Shown one piece after another: positions 1 through 9,086 of a stretch of DNA of 27,057 bases (positions are counted from its first letter, which is position 1; each line of letters starts with the position of its first letter). The translations under genes were made by a program, and so were the position numbers. This stretch comes from Erysipelothrix sp. (GTDB lineage Bacteria; Bacillota_I; Bacilli_A; Erysipelotrichales; Erysipelotrichaceae): assembly GCA_030152625.1 (NCBI GenBank), contig JASLJD010000115.1, forward strand, positions 1-27,057, read 5' to 3'. The notes under the pieces are model-generated. The model saw only the letters and a program-made list of their open reading frames with translations. It was not told the DNA's origin and searched no databases.

Positions 1-485
1 GTGAAGAATTAGCGGATGAAATTATGGAATCTTACAAGGACGAAACAGCTCCATTAATCTTTGTTGCATTGCTTAAGGGATCTGTGCCTTTCTTAGCGCG
101 TTTAATTAAATATATTGATATGGACATAGAGTACGATTTTATGGATGTATCCAGTTATGAGGGTACAGAAACAACACGTGATATTCGAATACTCAAGGAC
201 TTAGATCGTTCGATCAAAGGAATGAATATCTTACTTGTAGAAGATATTATTGATACGGGTCGAACATTGGAAGCAATTATTCAACTTCTTAAAAACAAAG
301 GGGCTCGCGATATCAAAGCGGTCACGCTCTTAGATAAACCATCGAGACGAGAAGTTGATGTTGAGGCGAACTTTGTTGGTTTTGAAATCCCCAATGAATT
401 TGTTGTTGGATTTGGCTTAGACTTCAACGAAAAATATCGCCATTTACCATACATCGGTATTCTCAAAGATGAAATTTACCAGTAG
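1..485 (+). CDS. hpt: Hypoxanthine phosphoribosyltransferase, 5' end cut by window
   Basis: Purine salvage enzyme that transfers phosphoribose from PRPP to hypoxanthine or guanine, in the cytoplasm. The reading frame is open to the left edge (frame beginning at base 3, reading EELADEIMESYKD), so the true start lies outside the window and about 20-25 N-terminal residues are missing. The PRPP-binding motif VEDIIDTGRT is present at 216-265, preceded by FVALLKGSVPF and the DFMDVSSYEG loop, and followed by LLDKPSRR and the C-terminal EFVVGFGLDF/EKYRHLPYIG segment typical of Hpt. It ends 13 bp before ftsH. In many Firmicutes hpt sits between tilS and ftsH, and the same order is likely here, although tilS is not visible. 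Confidence 0.96.
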   Translation, partial: EELADEIMESYKDETAPLIFVALLKGSVPFLARLIKYIDMDIEYDFMDVSSYEGTETTRDIRILKDLDRSIKGMNILLVEDIIDTGRTLEAIIQLLKNKGARDIKAVTLLDKPSRREVDVEANFVGFEIPNEFVVGFGLDFNEKYRHLPYIGILKDEIYQ

Positions 486-498
486 GGAGTGAACTTAT

Positions 499-2355
499 AT
501 GAAGAAAAAGAATAATATCATCATTTCGATTTTGACCTTGATGATGGCGCTAACATTAATCCAGTTAGCAACGCATCAAGTTTCAAAAAATTTGTCAGTT
601 CGAGAATTTTATGAAGTGATGAATAAACACGAAGTGAGTGAGACCGTGGTGACACCGCGTAATACCGTTGTGGATATCGAAGGTGTCTATAAAGAAAAAG
701 GTCGAGCGGTTAATTTTTCCACAAGAATTATTAACAATGAGAATCAAGTTAAAGAAGTGATGGAGCTCTTGCAAGAAAACGATAAGACTATGAAAGTGGC
801 TGATCCGAATCAAAGCAGCTTCTTATCTAATTTACTCTTAGCAATCATTCCATATATTATTATGGGAGGACTCATGTTCTTTATCTTCTCAAGAATGGCA
901 GCAGGTGGCGGTCAAAACCGAGCCTTTGATTTTGGTAAATCGAAAGCCAAGATTCAAGGTGATATCAATGTTCGTTTTGACGATGTCGCTGGTGCGGAAG
1001 AAGAAAAAGAAGAAATGCAAGAACTCATTGAGTATTTAAAGTATCCAAAGAAATTTGAAGAGATGGGCGCACGTATTCCGAAAGGAATGCTTCTTGTTGG
1101 TCCACCAGGAACAGGGAAAACTTTACTCGCTAAAGCAGCTGCAGGGGAAGCAGATGTTCCCTTCTATTCAATTTCCGGTTCAGATTTTGTTGAAATGTTT
1201 GTAGGGGTAGGTGCAAGCCGAGTTCGTGACATGTTTAAAAAAGCGAAATCAACGGCACCATGTATTATCTTTATTGATGAAATTGACGCCGTCGGTCGTC
1301 AACGTGGTGCAGGTGTTGGTGGCGGACATGATGAACGGGAACAAACCTTAAACCAATTACTTGTTGAAATGGACGGAATTGAAGAAAACTCGGGTGTTCT
1401 TGTCTTAGCAGCGACAAACCGTCAAGATGTTCTTGACCCTGCTTTGCTTCGACCTGGACGCTTTGACCGGACCATTACAGTGGGACTGCCTGATGTTCGC
1501 GCTCGAGAAGAAATTCTTGAAGTGCATGCTCGCAATAAACGTTTAGATGAAGAAGTTGAGTTGAAAAACATAGCTCGTCGTACGCCCGGATTTTCTGGAG
1601 CGGATCTTGAAAACGTCCTAAACGAAGCGGCTATTTTGACGGTTCGCCATGATCAAGAGAGAATTTCAATGGAAATTATTGATGAAGCGATCGATCGTGT
1701 TATCATGGGTCCAGCGAAAAAATCGAAAAAATATTCCGAAAAAGAACGTTATATGGTTGCAGTGCATGAAACAGGGCATGCGATTGTGGGCTTAAAATTG
1801 GAAAGTGCCAATATTGTTCAAAAAGTAACCATTATCCCTCGTGGTGATGCGGGAGGTTACAACCTAATGACCCCTCGTGAAGAAACATACACGCAAAGTC
1901 GTTCTGACTTAATTGGTCAGATTACAGGTTATTTAGGTGGACGTGTCGCTGAGGAGATTGTTCTTGGTGAAATATCAACCGGTGCTTATGCAGATATTCA
2001 ATCGGCAACTAAAATTGCCCGTGCGATGGTTATGTCTTATGGGATGAGTAATCTTGGGCCAATTCAATATGATAGTAGCCAAGACAGCGTTTTCCTTGGA
2101 CGTGATTATTCATCAGCACAAAACTATTCCGGTGAAATTGCTTATGAAATCGATAAAGAAGTTCGTCGCATCATTGATGAAGCTTACGATCGCGCTTATA
2201 AGTTGATTACGGATAATCGTGATCTTCTCGATCGTATTGTGGATGAGCTCTTAGAGCATGAAACACTCACTGCTGAACAAATCGAAAGAATTGTGGATGG
2301 AAAACCAGCTGTAGAGAATGATGAAGACAATGATTTAGAATTAGAAACTGCATAA
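499..2355 (+). CDS. ftsH: ATP-dependent zinc metalloprotease FtsH
   Basis: Membrane-anchored AAA+ protease (618 aa) that extracts and degrades misassembled membrane proteins and short-lived regulators. Two membrane segments (about 7-25 and 110-131) flank a small extracytoplasmic domain. The AAA module has Walker A GPPGTGKT (201-208), Walker B IIFIDE (256-261), the pore-loop MFVGVG near 233-238 and second-region-of-homology arginines in RPGRFD (319-323). The protease domain carries HETGH (423-427), which keeps the HExxH zinc motif but has Thr where most FtsH have Ala, and the third zinc ligand is expected to be Asp499 in TGAYADIQSAT. The SD GGGAGTG precedes the ATG. The gene follows hpt closely and is followed by a strong intrinsic terminator. 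Confidence 0.98.
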   Translation: MKKKNNIIISILTLMMALTLIQLATHQVSKNLSVREFYEVMNKHEVSETVVTPRNTVVDIEGVYKEKGRAVNFSTRIINNENQVKEVMELLQENDKTMKVADPNQSSFLSNLLLAIIPYIIMGGLMFFIFSRMAAGGGQNRAFDFGKSKAKIQGDINVRFDDVAGAEEEKEEMQELIEYLKYPKKFEEMGARIPKGMLLVGPPGTGKTLLAKAAAGEADVPFYSISGSDFVEMFVGVGASRVRDMFKKAKSTAPCIIFIDEIDAVGRQRGAGVGGGHDEREQTLNQLLVEMDGIEENSGVLVLAATNRQDVLDPALLRPGRFDRTITVGLPDVRAREEILEVHARNKRLDEEVELKNIARRTPGFSGADLENVLNEAAILTVRHDQERISMEIIDEAIDRVIMGPAKKSKKYSEKERYMVAVHETGHAIVGLKLESANIVQKVTIIPRGDAGGYNLMTPREETYTQSRSDLIGQITGYLGGRVAEEIVLGEISTGAYADIQSATKIARAMVMSYGMSNLGPIQYDSSQDSVFLGRDYSSAQNYSGEIAYEIDKEVRRIIDEAYDRAYKLITDNRDLLDRIVDELLEHETLTAEQIERIVDGKPAVENDEDNDLELETA

Positions 2356-2360
2356 TCAGA

Positions 2361-2384
2361 AAGAGCCCCTCAGGGGCTTTTTTT
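2361..2384 (+). terminator. Intrinsic terminator after ftsH
   Basis: Perfect GC-rich stem AGCCCC / GGGGCT with a TCA loop, extended by A-U pairs and followed by a run of seven T. It lies 5 bp after the ftsH stop. The next gene's ribosome-binding site starts directly at the end of the T run, so hslO has no room for a promoter of its own here. Confidence 0.93.
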
Positions 2385-2399
2385 AAGGAGGTATATCTG

Positions 2400-3269
2400 A
2401 TGAATAAAGTGGTAAGAGCTTTTGCTTTAGAGGATCGAGTACGTATTTTAGCTGTGGATACGACTTCTCTTGTCGATCAAACACAAAAAATCCATGGTCT
2501 ATATCCGACCAGTACAGCAGCACTTGGACGAAGCTTGAGTGTTGCCTCAATTTTAGGATCTCTTTTGACAGATGAGAAAGAAAAACTTCGTATTGAGATA
2601 CGTGGTGATGGCCCACTCAAAAATATTTTTGTCGATGCCGATGCAAAGGGAAATGTTCGCGGCTTTGTTGGGAATCCTAAGATTCTTATGATGAATGAAG
2701 AGAATGGTAAACTGGATGTTGGTGGAGCGGTGGGAGCAGGTATGTTGAAAGTCATGCGAATCACCGAGGGAAAAGATCCATTTGTTTCCAGTGTTCCGCT
2801 TGTTAGCGGTGAAATTGGAGAGGATTTTGCTTATTATTTTGCTCAAAGTGAACAAATCCCTAGTGCCTTAAGTGTTGGTGTTTCGGTGGATCAAAATTAC
2901 CGAGTCTTGTCAGCAGGTGCGATTTTATTCCAAGCACTTCCCGAAGCAACGGATGAGGAAATTGATCGTTTAGAAGAAGTTGTTGAAAACTTGCCACCAG
3001 TATCTGAATTGGTGAAGGAAGAAGATATTGAAAACATTGTTCACTCACTTTTTGACGATGTGCGCATTTTAGAAACCTCTAATGTTCACTATGCATGTTC
3101 ATGTAATCGTGAGGAAATGCTTCGTGTTATCGCAAGTTTAGGGAAAAAAGATTTAGAAATTTTGATGGAAGACGGAGGCGCAGAACTTGTTTGTCATTAT
3201 TGCCAAACAAAATATCATTTTGATGCATCGGCGCTAAAGGTGATTTATGATGGGCAAGATCAAGATTAA
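2400..3269 (+). CDS. hslO: Redox-regulated chaperone Hsp33
   Basis: Cytoplasmic holdase (289 aa) activated by oxidative unfolding, which protects proteins from aggregation during oxidative or heat stress. The N-terminal substrate-binding domain contains the family segments GLYPTSTAALGR and IRGDGPLKNIFVDAD, and GYVGNP-type sequence appears as GFVGNP (88-93). The C-terminal redox switch has the expected four zinc cysteines, CSC at 233-235 and CHYC at 265-268, so it should be functional. The start is fixed by AAGGAGG at 2385-2391. It overlaps the start of dusB by about 20 bp, a common hslO-dusB arrangement in Firmicutes. Transcription probably comes from read-through of the ftsH terminator. Confidence 0.97.
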   Translation: MNKVVRAFALEDRVRILAVDTTSLVDQTQKIHGLYPTSTAALGRSLSVASILGSLLTDEKEKLRIEIRGDGPLKNIFVDADAKGNVRGFVGNPKILMMNEENGKLDVGGAVGAGMLKVMRITEGKDPFVSSVPLVSGEIGEDFAYYFAQSEQIPSALSVGVSVDQNYRVLSAGAILFQALPEATDEEIDRLEEVVENLPPVSELVKEEDIENIVHSLFDDVRILETSNVHYACSCNREEMLRVIASLGKKDLEILMEDGGAELVCHYCQTKYHFDASALKVIYDGQDQD

Positions 3270-4227
3270 GGATTTGCTTTTGGACAACCCTGTTTTCGTT
3301 GGTCCAATGGCTGGTGTTAGTGATCTTTCTTTTCGTTTGATGCTAGCAGATTTTAAACCAGGACTTATTTATTCCGAGATGATCAGTGCCCAAGCGATTT
3401 TGTATGAAAATGAAAAAACACTGGACATGTGTCGTGTTTTAGATGAGGAACATCAAGTAGCTTTACAACTTTTTGGCTCAGATCCGCAAACAATGGGTAT
3501 TGCAGCTGAATACATTGATCAAAAAACAAAGGCTGATGTTATCGATATCAATATGGGTTGTCCAGTTCAAAAAGTTGTGAAAACAGGCGCAGGAAGTTCT
3601 TTGATGAGAGAAGTTGACCGTGCTCATGCGATTGTCTCAGAAATGGTTTCGCGTGTCGAGAAGCCAGTGACGACAAAAATTCGTTTAGGTTGGGATGAAG
3701 ACAGTCGAAATGCTGTCGAGATGGCGCAAGCTTTAGAAGCTGCGGGGGCTTCGATGATCGCTGTTCATGGAAGGACACGGTCTCAAATGTATAAGGGTCA
3801 GGTTGATCGTGAAGCGATTGCGGAAGTGAAACGTTCTGTTTCCATTCCTGTGATTGCCAATGGGGATATTAAGACGGTCGATGATGCTTTGTCGATGTTT
3901 GAAGAAACATCCGCGGATGCGATTATGATTTCCCGGGCAATCTTACATAATCCATGGTTGATTCATGAGATCAAAGCAGCATTAAAAGATGAGGTCTATG
4001 AGGAAGTCATGAGTATACCCGATCGTTTTGCTTGGCTTCGTGAACGTTTTGTTTTGATGATTGATTTGCAAGGCGAAGCACAAGCAGTCCGTCGAATGAG
4101 AGGTTTTTCGACGTGGTTTGTTGCTGGACTTCCTCGTTCAAGAGAATTAAAAATGTCCTTTATTAGGATGCAAAATTTGAAAGAATTTGATACGATAGTA
4201 CAAGACTACTTGGAGAGGAAAGTGTGA
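3250..4227 (+). CDS. dusB: tRNA-dihydrouridine synthase, DusB type
   Basis: FMN- and NADPH-dependent enzyme that reduces specific uridines in the tRNA D-loop. It is a TIM-barrel protein of 325 aa with the hallmark sequences PVFVGPMAGVSD, DINMGCPVQKVVKTGAGSSL (catalytic Cys104 in MGCP), HGRTRSQMYKG, PVIANGDI and ISRAILHNPW. Two ATGs are possible, 3247 and 3250. I prefer 3250 because it gives a normal spacing to AAAGGTGA at 3236-3243 and yields MGKIKIKDL, close to other DusB starts. The gene overlaps the 3' end of hslO by 20 bp, and lysS starts 4 bp after its stop, so hslO-dusB-lysS are probably translationally coupled. Confidence 0.95.
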   Translation: MGKIKIKDLLLDNPVFVGPMAGVSDLSFRLMLADFKPGLIYSEMISAQAILYENEKTLDMCRVLDEEHQVALQLFGSDPQTMGIAAEYIDQKTKADVIDINMGCPVQKVVKTGAGSSLMREVDRAHAIVSEMVSRVEKPVTTKIRLGWDEDSRNAVEMAQALEAAGASMIAVHGRTRSQMYKGQVDREAIAEVKRSVSIPVIANGDIKTVDDALSMFEETSADAIMISRAILHNPWLIHEIKAALKDEVYEEVMSIPDRFAWLRERFVLMIDLQGEAQAVRRMRGFSTWFVAGLPRSRELKMSFIRMQNLKEFDTIVQDYLERKV

Positions 4228-4231
4228 TAGT

Positions 4232-5722
4232 GTGTCAGAATCATTAACTGAGCAAGAGATTGTTCGTCGAGAAAAAATGCAAGCTATGCGTGAAAAAGGT
4301 ATTGAGCCTTTTGCGAGTGGTTTTAAGCCAAGTGCTCACTCGGTCGATTTATTTGAAGAATTCGGTGAGAAAACAAAAGAAGAACTCAATGAAATGAATG
4401 CAGAAACATCGGTTGCTGGTCGTGTTATGACAGTTCGTAAGATGGGTAAGGCAGGATTCTTCCATCTTCAAGATCGCGATGGTCAAATTCAGATTTACAT
4501 TCGAAAAGATACGGTAGGCGAAGAAGCCTTTGAGTATTTTAAAGAATTGGATCTTGGCGATATTGTCGGGATTGAAGGAAGTATGTTCCGTACGAATCAT
4601 GGAGAATTGTCTATTAAGGCAAATAAGATTGTTCATTTAACCAAAGCTTTACGTCCCTTGCCGGATAAATATCATGGACTTGTCGATAAAGAAGAAAGAT
4701 ATCGTCGTCGCTATGTCGACTTAATCATGAATGATCGTTCTCGTGAAGTGGCGATGCTTCGTCCAATGATTATGCGTGAAATCCGTCACTACTTCGATAA
4801 TCGTGGTTTTTTAGAAGTAGAGACGCCTGTTTTGACACCAGTTTTAGGCGGAGCTGCTGCTCGTCCTTTTGAAACGCATCATAACGCCTTAGATATGGAT
4901 TTCTATTTAAGAATTGCAACGGAGCTGCCTTTAAAACGTCTTATTGTAGGTGGGATGGAACGAGTTTATGAAATTGGCCGACTGTTTAGAAACGAAGGCA
5001 TGAGTCCAAAACATAATCCAGAGTTCACGACAATTGAAGCTTATCAAGCTTATGCTGATATGGAAGATATGATGGAATTAAACGAAGGTTTAGTAGAATA
5101 TCTGGCTCAAAAAATAAGAGGTACCACTGAAATTACGTATCAAGGAACCGAAATTTCATTGAAAGCTCCATACCAGCGAATTCATATGGTCGATATGATC
5201 AAAGAAGTGACGGGTGTCGATTTTTGGGATGTGAAAACAGATGAGGAAGCTGTTGCGATCGCAGAAGAACGCGGACTTGAGGTTGAAGAACATGAGAAAG
5301 CCTATGGTCATGTTGTGAATCTATTCTTTGAAACATATTGCGAAGATAAAATTGTTCAACCGACTTTTGTTTACGGCCATCCTATAGAGATTTCACCATT
5401 GGCTAAAAAGAATGCAGAAGATCCTCGTTTTACGGATCGTTTTGAATTCTTTGTCGATGGTCGCGAATATGCAAATGCCTTTTCAGAGTTGAATGATCCT
5501 ATTGATCAGAGAGAACGTTTTGAAGCACAATTAGCAGAACGTGAACTGGGTAATGAGGAAGCCAATGAAATGGATGAAGATTTCGTTGAGGCCTTGGAAT
5601 ATGGTATGCCGCCAACAGGTGGAATTGGAATCGGGCTTGATCGTCTCATTATGTTGTTGACAGATAGTGCCTCGATTCGTGATGTGATCTTGTTTCCACA
5701 TATGCGTAAACGTGCTGAATAG
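4232..5722 (+). CDS. lysS: Lysyl-tRNA synthetase, class II
   Basis: Charges tRNA(Lys) with lysine (496 aa). An N-terminal OB-fold anticodon-binding domain (about 60-140, with AGRVMTVRKMGKAGFFHL) is followed by the class II catalytic core: motif 1 around 183-205, motif 2 RVYEIGRLFRNEG (244-256) leading to EFTTIEAY, and motif 3 GIGLDR (466-471). The C-terminus SIRDVILFPHMR is typical. The start is GTG (4232), giving MSESLTEQEIVRREK, which matches the usual N-terminus; the next ATG would remove conserved sequence. An SD-like GAGAGGAA lies about 12 bp upstream, inside the end of dusB. A terminator follows within 40 bp. Confidence 0.97.
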   Translation: MSESLTEQEIVRREKMQAMREKGIEPFASGFKPSAHSVDLFEEFGEKTKEELNEMNAETSVAGRVMTVRKMGKAGFFHLQDRDGQIQIYIRKDTVGEEAFEYFKELDLGDIVGIEGSMFRTNHGELSIKANKIVHLTKALRPLPDKYHGLVDKEERYRRRYVDLIMNDRSREVAMLRPMIMREIRHYFDNRGFLEVETPVLTPVLGGAAARPFETHHNALDMDFYLRIATELPLKRLIVGGMERVYEIGRLFRNEGMSPKHNPEFTTIEAYQAYADMEDMMELNEGLVEYLAQKIRGTTEITYQGTEISLKAPYQRIHMVDMIKEVTGVDFWDVKTDEEAVAIAEERGLEVEEHEKAYGHVVNLFFETYCEDKIVQPTFVYGHPIEISPLAKKNAEDPRFTDRFEFFVDGREYANAFSELNDPIDQRERFEAQLAERELGNEEANEMDEDFVEALEYGMPPTGGIGIGLDRLIMLLTDSASIRDVILFPHMRKRAE

Positions 5723-5760
5723 TGTCTTTTCAAATTATTACAAAAAAATAAATTTCTAAA

Positions 5761-5796
5761 AAAAAGGGGATAGCGAATAAAGCATCCCTTTTTCTT
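5761..5796 (+). terminator. Terminator-like hairpin after lysS
   Basis: AAAAAGGGGAT at 5761-5771 pairs with ATCCCTTTTT at 5784-5793, with one bulged G and a 12-nt loop that can close by two more G-C pairs. The 3' arm ends in a T tract. It would also work in the opposite direction, but no minus-strand gene abuts it. It probably ends the hpt-to-lysS unit. Confidence 0.75.
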
Positions 5797-5951
5797 GTGG
5801 CGATTCTTCAAAGAAGAAGGGGCCTACTTGATTTATATGCATAAAATGTTCTGATCAATTTCAAATTCTATAAAAAACCAAAAAAGCTGTAAATTTATTT
5901 TTGAATTGAAGTCTACTTCTCTTTTTGAAAAAAATGAGTTTTTTGACATGC

Positions 5952-5979
5952 TTGTTTGTGTGAAATCTTTGTGTATAAT
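5952..5979 (+). promoter_or_regulatory. Candidate sigma-A promoter for the surface-protein gene
   Basis: A perfect TATAAT at 5974-5979 lies 16 bp after TTGTTT (5952-5957), about 40 bp upstream of the 6020 start. A consensus TTGACA sits further up at 5943-5948 but is 25 bp from the -10, too far for the standard arrangement. The rest of 5797-5951 is AT-rich; I see only a small TTCTTC-AAA-GAAGAA hairpin (5804-5818) and no gene. Confidence 0.6.
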
Positions 5980-6019
5980 GAAGGTATATTTATTCAAAAT
6001 TCAAAACAAGGAGAGAAGC

Positions 6020-8989
6020 ATGGAGAAAAAATGGCAAGATAGCAAAAAATTAGGCTTTGGGGTTCTTTTAGTTCTTCTAATTATTTTTGTTGCATTATTT
6101 TTATTGAAGGGATCGAAACCTTCTGAAGAAATTTTTGAAAAGGACTTCGATAATGTTTATATTTTAGAAGATGATCACTATTATCTTAAACGCTTGAACA
6201 AGGATAAGAAGTTTGAAATTGAGAGCACATCGCCATCCTTCCAAGTGGAGGATGAAGATGGGAATCGATTGGATCTAGAAATCATTTCTAAAAAAGATAA
6301 TAAGTATGAAATTTTACCGCCTCAAAAAGGTTATGAAGAGGGCAAGGAGTATTTTCTCATCTTAGATGAAGGGACGCGTTTCACAGATGAAAATTATCAA
6401 GATGCTCGCACTCTAACAATAAAAATCGATCGAGATCAAGTCGAAGAATATGCATTCAAAGATCTTGTCATTGAGACAGATAGAGAGATTGAAGTACTCA
6501 GTCAGGAAAAAATAAAAACGGATTTGGATCTCAAAGAGGGTGAGATTTTAATCGGAACACCGAAGAATGTCGAACCGTTTGCTTATAAGATAGAAAGCGT
6601 GCTTCCTCAAGATGAATACGAGGTGAGTCTTCCCGCTCTGGATGAGATTTATGAAGAAATTGATCTATACGGAGAGTATAAACTTCGTTTTTCTAAGCAA
6701 GAAAGTGACAATATTAAGATGTCCTTGGAAAATTCCCTCCGTGAAAGTGATTGGTTTAAAAGTTTTCGCGTCAATGCGGAAAGTTATGGGCTGACGTCTT
6801 TTTTGGATGTTTCTTTGGAAAATGTCGATGAAGCACTTCGTGGATCGATTGTGATTACTTTGGATTCGGATAAACCTTCCGCGATGGGTGAAGCAATGTT
6901 GAAAAACGAAGACTTAAAAGATTTTTTTGATAAAAATCGCGTTCAAATTGTGCATAAGTTTGAAATGGAATTCACTTATTTCTTGGATGTAAAAAATCTA
7001 GGCGACATGGACATGAGTTTAAATTTTAACTTGGTCAGCGATAATGAATTGACCTTTGAACCCAAAGATATTTTGTCTTTAGACAAGAAGGAAGATGATC
7101 TTGCTGAGTGGGCGAAGGTTAAAGCATTTGTTCAGGAAGTTTTTGATGATAATGAAAATAAGGAATCTTTTCAATTTATCTATGAGGCAATTAATTATAA
7201 ACAATACCTTACAGTTTTGCCGGGTTTGTATTTTGAATTTAGAATGGGGCCAGGTTTGAGCATGGAAGGGGATATTAAATTAAACTTTCGTGAGGCACAT
7301 AGCCAACAATTAAATCAAGGCCTTCGTTTTAAAGATTATCAGTTTACAAGGTATTATCATGAAAAAGAGAAAGCAAGGGAACGAAAAATTAGCTTGAATG
7401 GCGAAGCTTATTTTGGTGGTGGTTTATTTACAGAATCCAATCTTGTTTTTATTGATAAAGGGATTGCCTATTTTTCTTTGGGAGCAGACGCTGGTTTTGA
7501 TTCATATTTAAAAAGCAAGCAAGAAATTGACTTTGAAGCCTTGGAAAAGAGTAAAGCGGAAGTTTTTGTTGATCTAGGGGTTTTCGCAAATTTCGGTTTT
7601 TCTGCCGAGGTTAATTATTTGTTAGGAAAATATCGTTTTGAACCAGAGGGCATCAAATTAAGGAAAGTTTTGTATGAATATGGAAGAGACTTTTTAGAGC
7701 GTTCAGTGAAAGCAGATGATTCCAAGCCTTATTTAGAAATTGAAAAAGTTAAGGACGAGGTCACAGTTGAGGAATTTTTTGCTTCAAACGAAAACTTCCC
7801 TTACAATATTTTTCCAGAGGAAATGAAGAAGAAAGAGGATCCGCATACTTCAGAAAGGATCCGCTTAAACATTGACTCTCAGGACGCAAGAGAAGCAGAA
7901 AAGTTCTACCAGGCAAATCTAGAAAAAAGTCTTCGCCTAAATCGCGGAGAAGATCCTCTTTCCAATCCACTGATGTGGGCTTTTACTTCTGTATTAGATT
8001 ATTATGAGGAAGAAGATGTTTTTTCAATGATTTGGATTAGCGGATATTATATAAGAAACAGCGGTGTGACTGATTACGAACTTTATTATTTGAGCTTTGA
8101 TTTAAACACGGGTGATTTAATTGAATTGGATCAAGTTCTTGATGCCAAGGACTATGCATCGATTCAAGAAGAAATCTTGCGAGATGCTCAAGAAAGAGTA
8201 CGCCCTTCCGAAGATCGCATTGATAATAGAAGATATCCCCAAACGCTAACTTATGTGGATACGGTTTTTGATCAAAAAGATTTTGATCCAGAAAAGATTC
8301 GTGATGCTTCCCAAAGCTATGTTTACATTGGCAAAGATTATCCTTTCATGCTCAAAGATGGAAAAATCCATCTCCGCTATGAAATCAAGTATTTAGAAAA
8401 TTATTCAGGGGAAACATATCTTCTAGGAGAAACTGTTTATTTTGAAGCAGGAGGGGAAAAAGATCAAGAAGGACTGTCCTTTCAAGATGTTTTTTCTTAC
8501 CAAGAAGTGATTGATCTTTATGAACAATATAATGATAACGATGAACTTCAAGTTTTTGAAAACACGAATCAAGTTGCTTATCTATATAATATGGGTTATT
8601 ATGATGCCATTTCTTATACCTTCTTTGATCTTAATAAAGACGGTCGAGAAGAAATGTTGATAGCCTTTAGAACAGAAAGTGGTTTCAATTTAATTGATCT
8701 CTATACAATTCAAGATGGTCGCCTCATTCGCTTAACAAAAGGACATGACAGTTTAGAAAGAATGGGTGAAAGAATTTTCGTTTCGATTTTACGAGATGGT
8801 CGTCTCTATGAAATGGGCAGTGCCAATGGTTCAGAAAAGGTTTATGCTGTTTATGAAATAAGCAAGGATGGAAAACAAATGGATAAAATCAAAGAAAACA
8901 TCAATAAGGCCTATCCCTTTGATGAAAATGATATAATGGACTTGAATGACTTGGAATGGCTTGATATCACGCTGCCTAATGGAGTATGA
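6020..8989 (+). CDS. Large membrane-anchored surface protein with a C-terminal DUF3298/VCBS-like region
   Basis: I do not recognise a named gene. The frame is open from 5906, but I place the start at the ATG at 6020 because AAGGAGAG (6008-6015) precedes it and the promoter lies upstream. The 989-aa product has one hydrophobic segment (12-29) after a short Lys-rich N-terminus and no lipobox cysteine, so it is probably an N-terminally anchored extracellular protein. Residues about 65-135 resemble a bacterial Ig-like module. The long middle is acidic, aromatic-rich and predicted to be beta-rich. Around 665-820 the text YLSFDLNTGDLIELDQVL resembles DUF3298/RsiV-type domains. The tail carries a calcium-loop-like DLNKDGREE (870-878) in a VCBS/FG-GAP-like context seen in many Firmicutes lipoproteins. 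A sensory, adhesive or wall-scaffold role is inference only. It forms a single-gene unit between lysS and ispD. Confidence 0.85.
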   Translation: MEKKWQDSKKLGFGVLLVLLIIFVALFLLKGSKPSEEIFEKDFDNVYILEDDHYYLKRLNKDKKFEIESTSPSFQVEDEDGNRLDLEIISKKDNKYEILPPQKGYEEGKEYFLILDEGTRFTDENYQDARTLTIKIDRDQVEEYAFKDLVIETDREIEVLSQEKIKTDLDLKEGEILIGTPKNVEPFAYKIESVLPQDEYEVSLPALDEIYEEIDLYGEYKLRFSKQESDNIKMSLENSLRESDWFKSFRVNAESYGLTSFLDVSLENVDEALRGSIVITLDSDKPSAMGEAMLKNEDLKDFFDKNRVQIVHKFEMEFTYFLDVKNLGDMDMSLNFNLVSDNELTFEPKDILSLDKKEDDLAEWAKVKAFVQEVFDDNENKESFQFIYEAINYKQYLTVLPGLYFEFRMGPGLSMEGDIKLNFREAHSQQLNQGLRFKDYQFTRYYHEKEKARERKISLNGEAYFGGGLFTESNLVFIDKGIAYFSLGADAGFDSYLKSKQEIDFEALEKSKAEVFVDLGVFANFGFSAEVNYLLGKYRFEPEGIKLRKVLYEYGRDFLERSVKADDSKPYLEIEKVKDEVTVEEFFASNENFPYNIFPEEMKKKEDPHTSERIRLNIDSQDAREAEKFYQANLEKSLRLNRGEDPLSNPLMWAFTSVLDYYEEEDVFSMIWISGYYIRNSGVTDYELYYLSFDLNTGDLIELDQVLDAKDYASIQEEILRDAQERVRPSEDRIDNRRYPQTLTYVDTVFDQKDFDPEKIRDASQSYVYIGKDYPFMLKDGKIHLRYEIKYLENYSGETYLLGETVYFEAGGEKDQEGLSFQDVFSYQEVIDLYEQYNDNDELQVFENTNQVAYLYNMGYYDAISYTFFDLNKDGREEMLIAFRTESGFNLIDLYTIQDGRLIRLTKGHDSLERMGERIFVSILRDGRLYEMGSANGSEKVYAVYEISKDGKQMDKIKENINKAYPFDENDIMDLNDLEWLDITLPNGV

Positions 8990-9032
8990 TTTTATGCAAT
9001 TTTGGAATCTTAATGGATGGGCTGTTAAGCGT

Positions 9033-9062
9033 TTGTACAAATCTGCAGAGGTATGATAAAAT
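9033..9062 (+). promoter_or_regulatory. Possible promoter for the ispD-like gene
   Basis: TTGTAC (9033-9038) and TAAAAT (9057-9062) are separated by 18 bp; an overlapping TATGAT is at 9052-9057. The element lies 25 bp upstream of the start codon. It is AT-rich sequence with a modest match, so the call is tentative. Confidence 0.4.
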
Positions 9063-9086
9063 GTTAGGAAAATGAAGGAGAGGTCT

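Noticed and set aside
5804..5818. TTCTTC-AAA-GAAGAA hairpin downstream of lysS
   Set aside because: Short A-T-rich stem without a T run; no function can be supported.
5943..5979. TTGACA at 5943 as the -35 of the promoter at 5974
   Set aside because: The spacing to TATAAT is 25 bp, too long; TTGTTT at 5952 gives 16 bp.
5906..6019. In-frame upstream extension of the large surface-protein gene, starting at the ATG at 5906
   Set aside because: It has no SD, runs across the TATAAT promoter, and would place an odd sequence ahead of the signal-anchor helix. The ATG at 6020 has AAGGAGAG.
7837..7864. Repeat of AGGATCCGC within the surface-protein gene
   Set aside because: Two copies of nine bases in coding sequence, no further copies and no structure.
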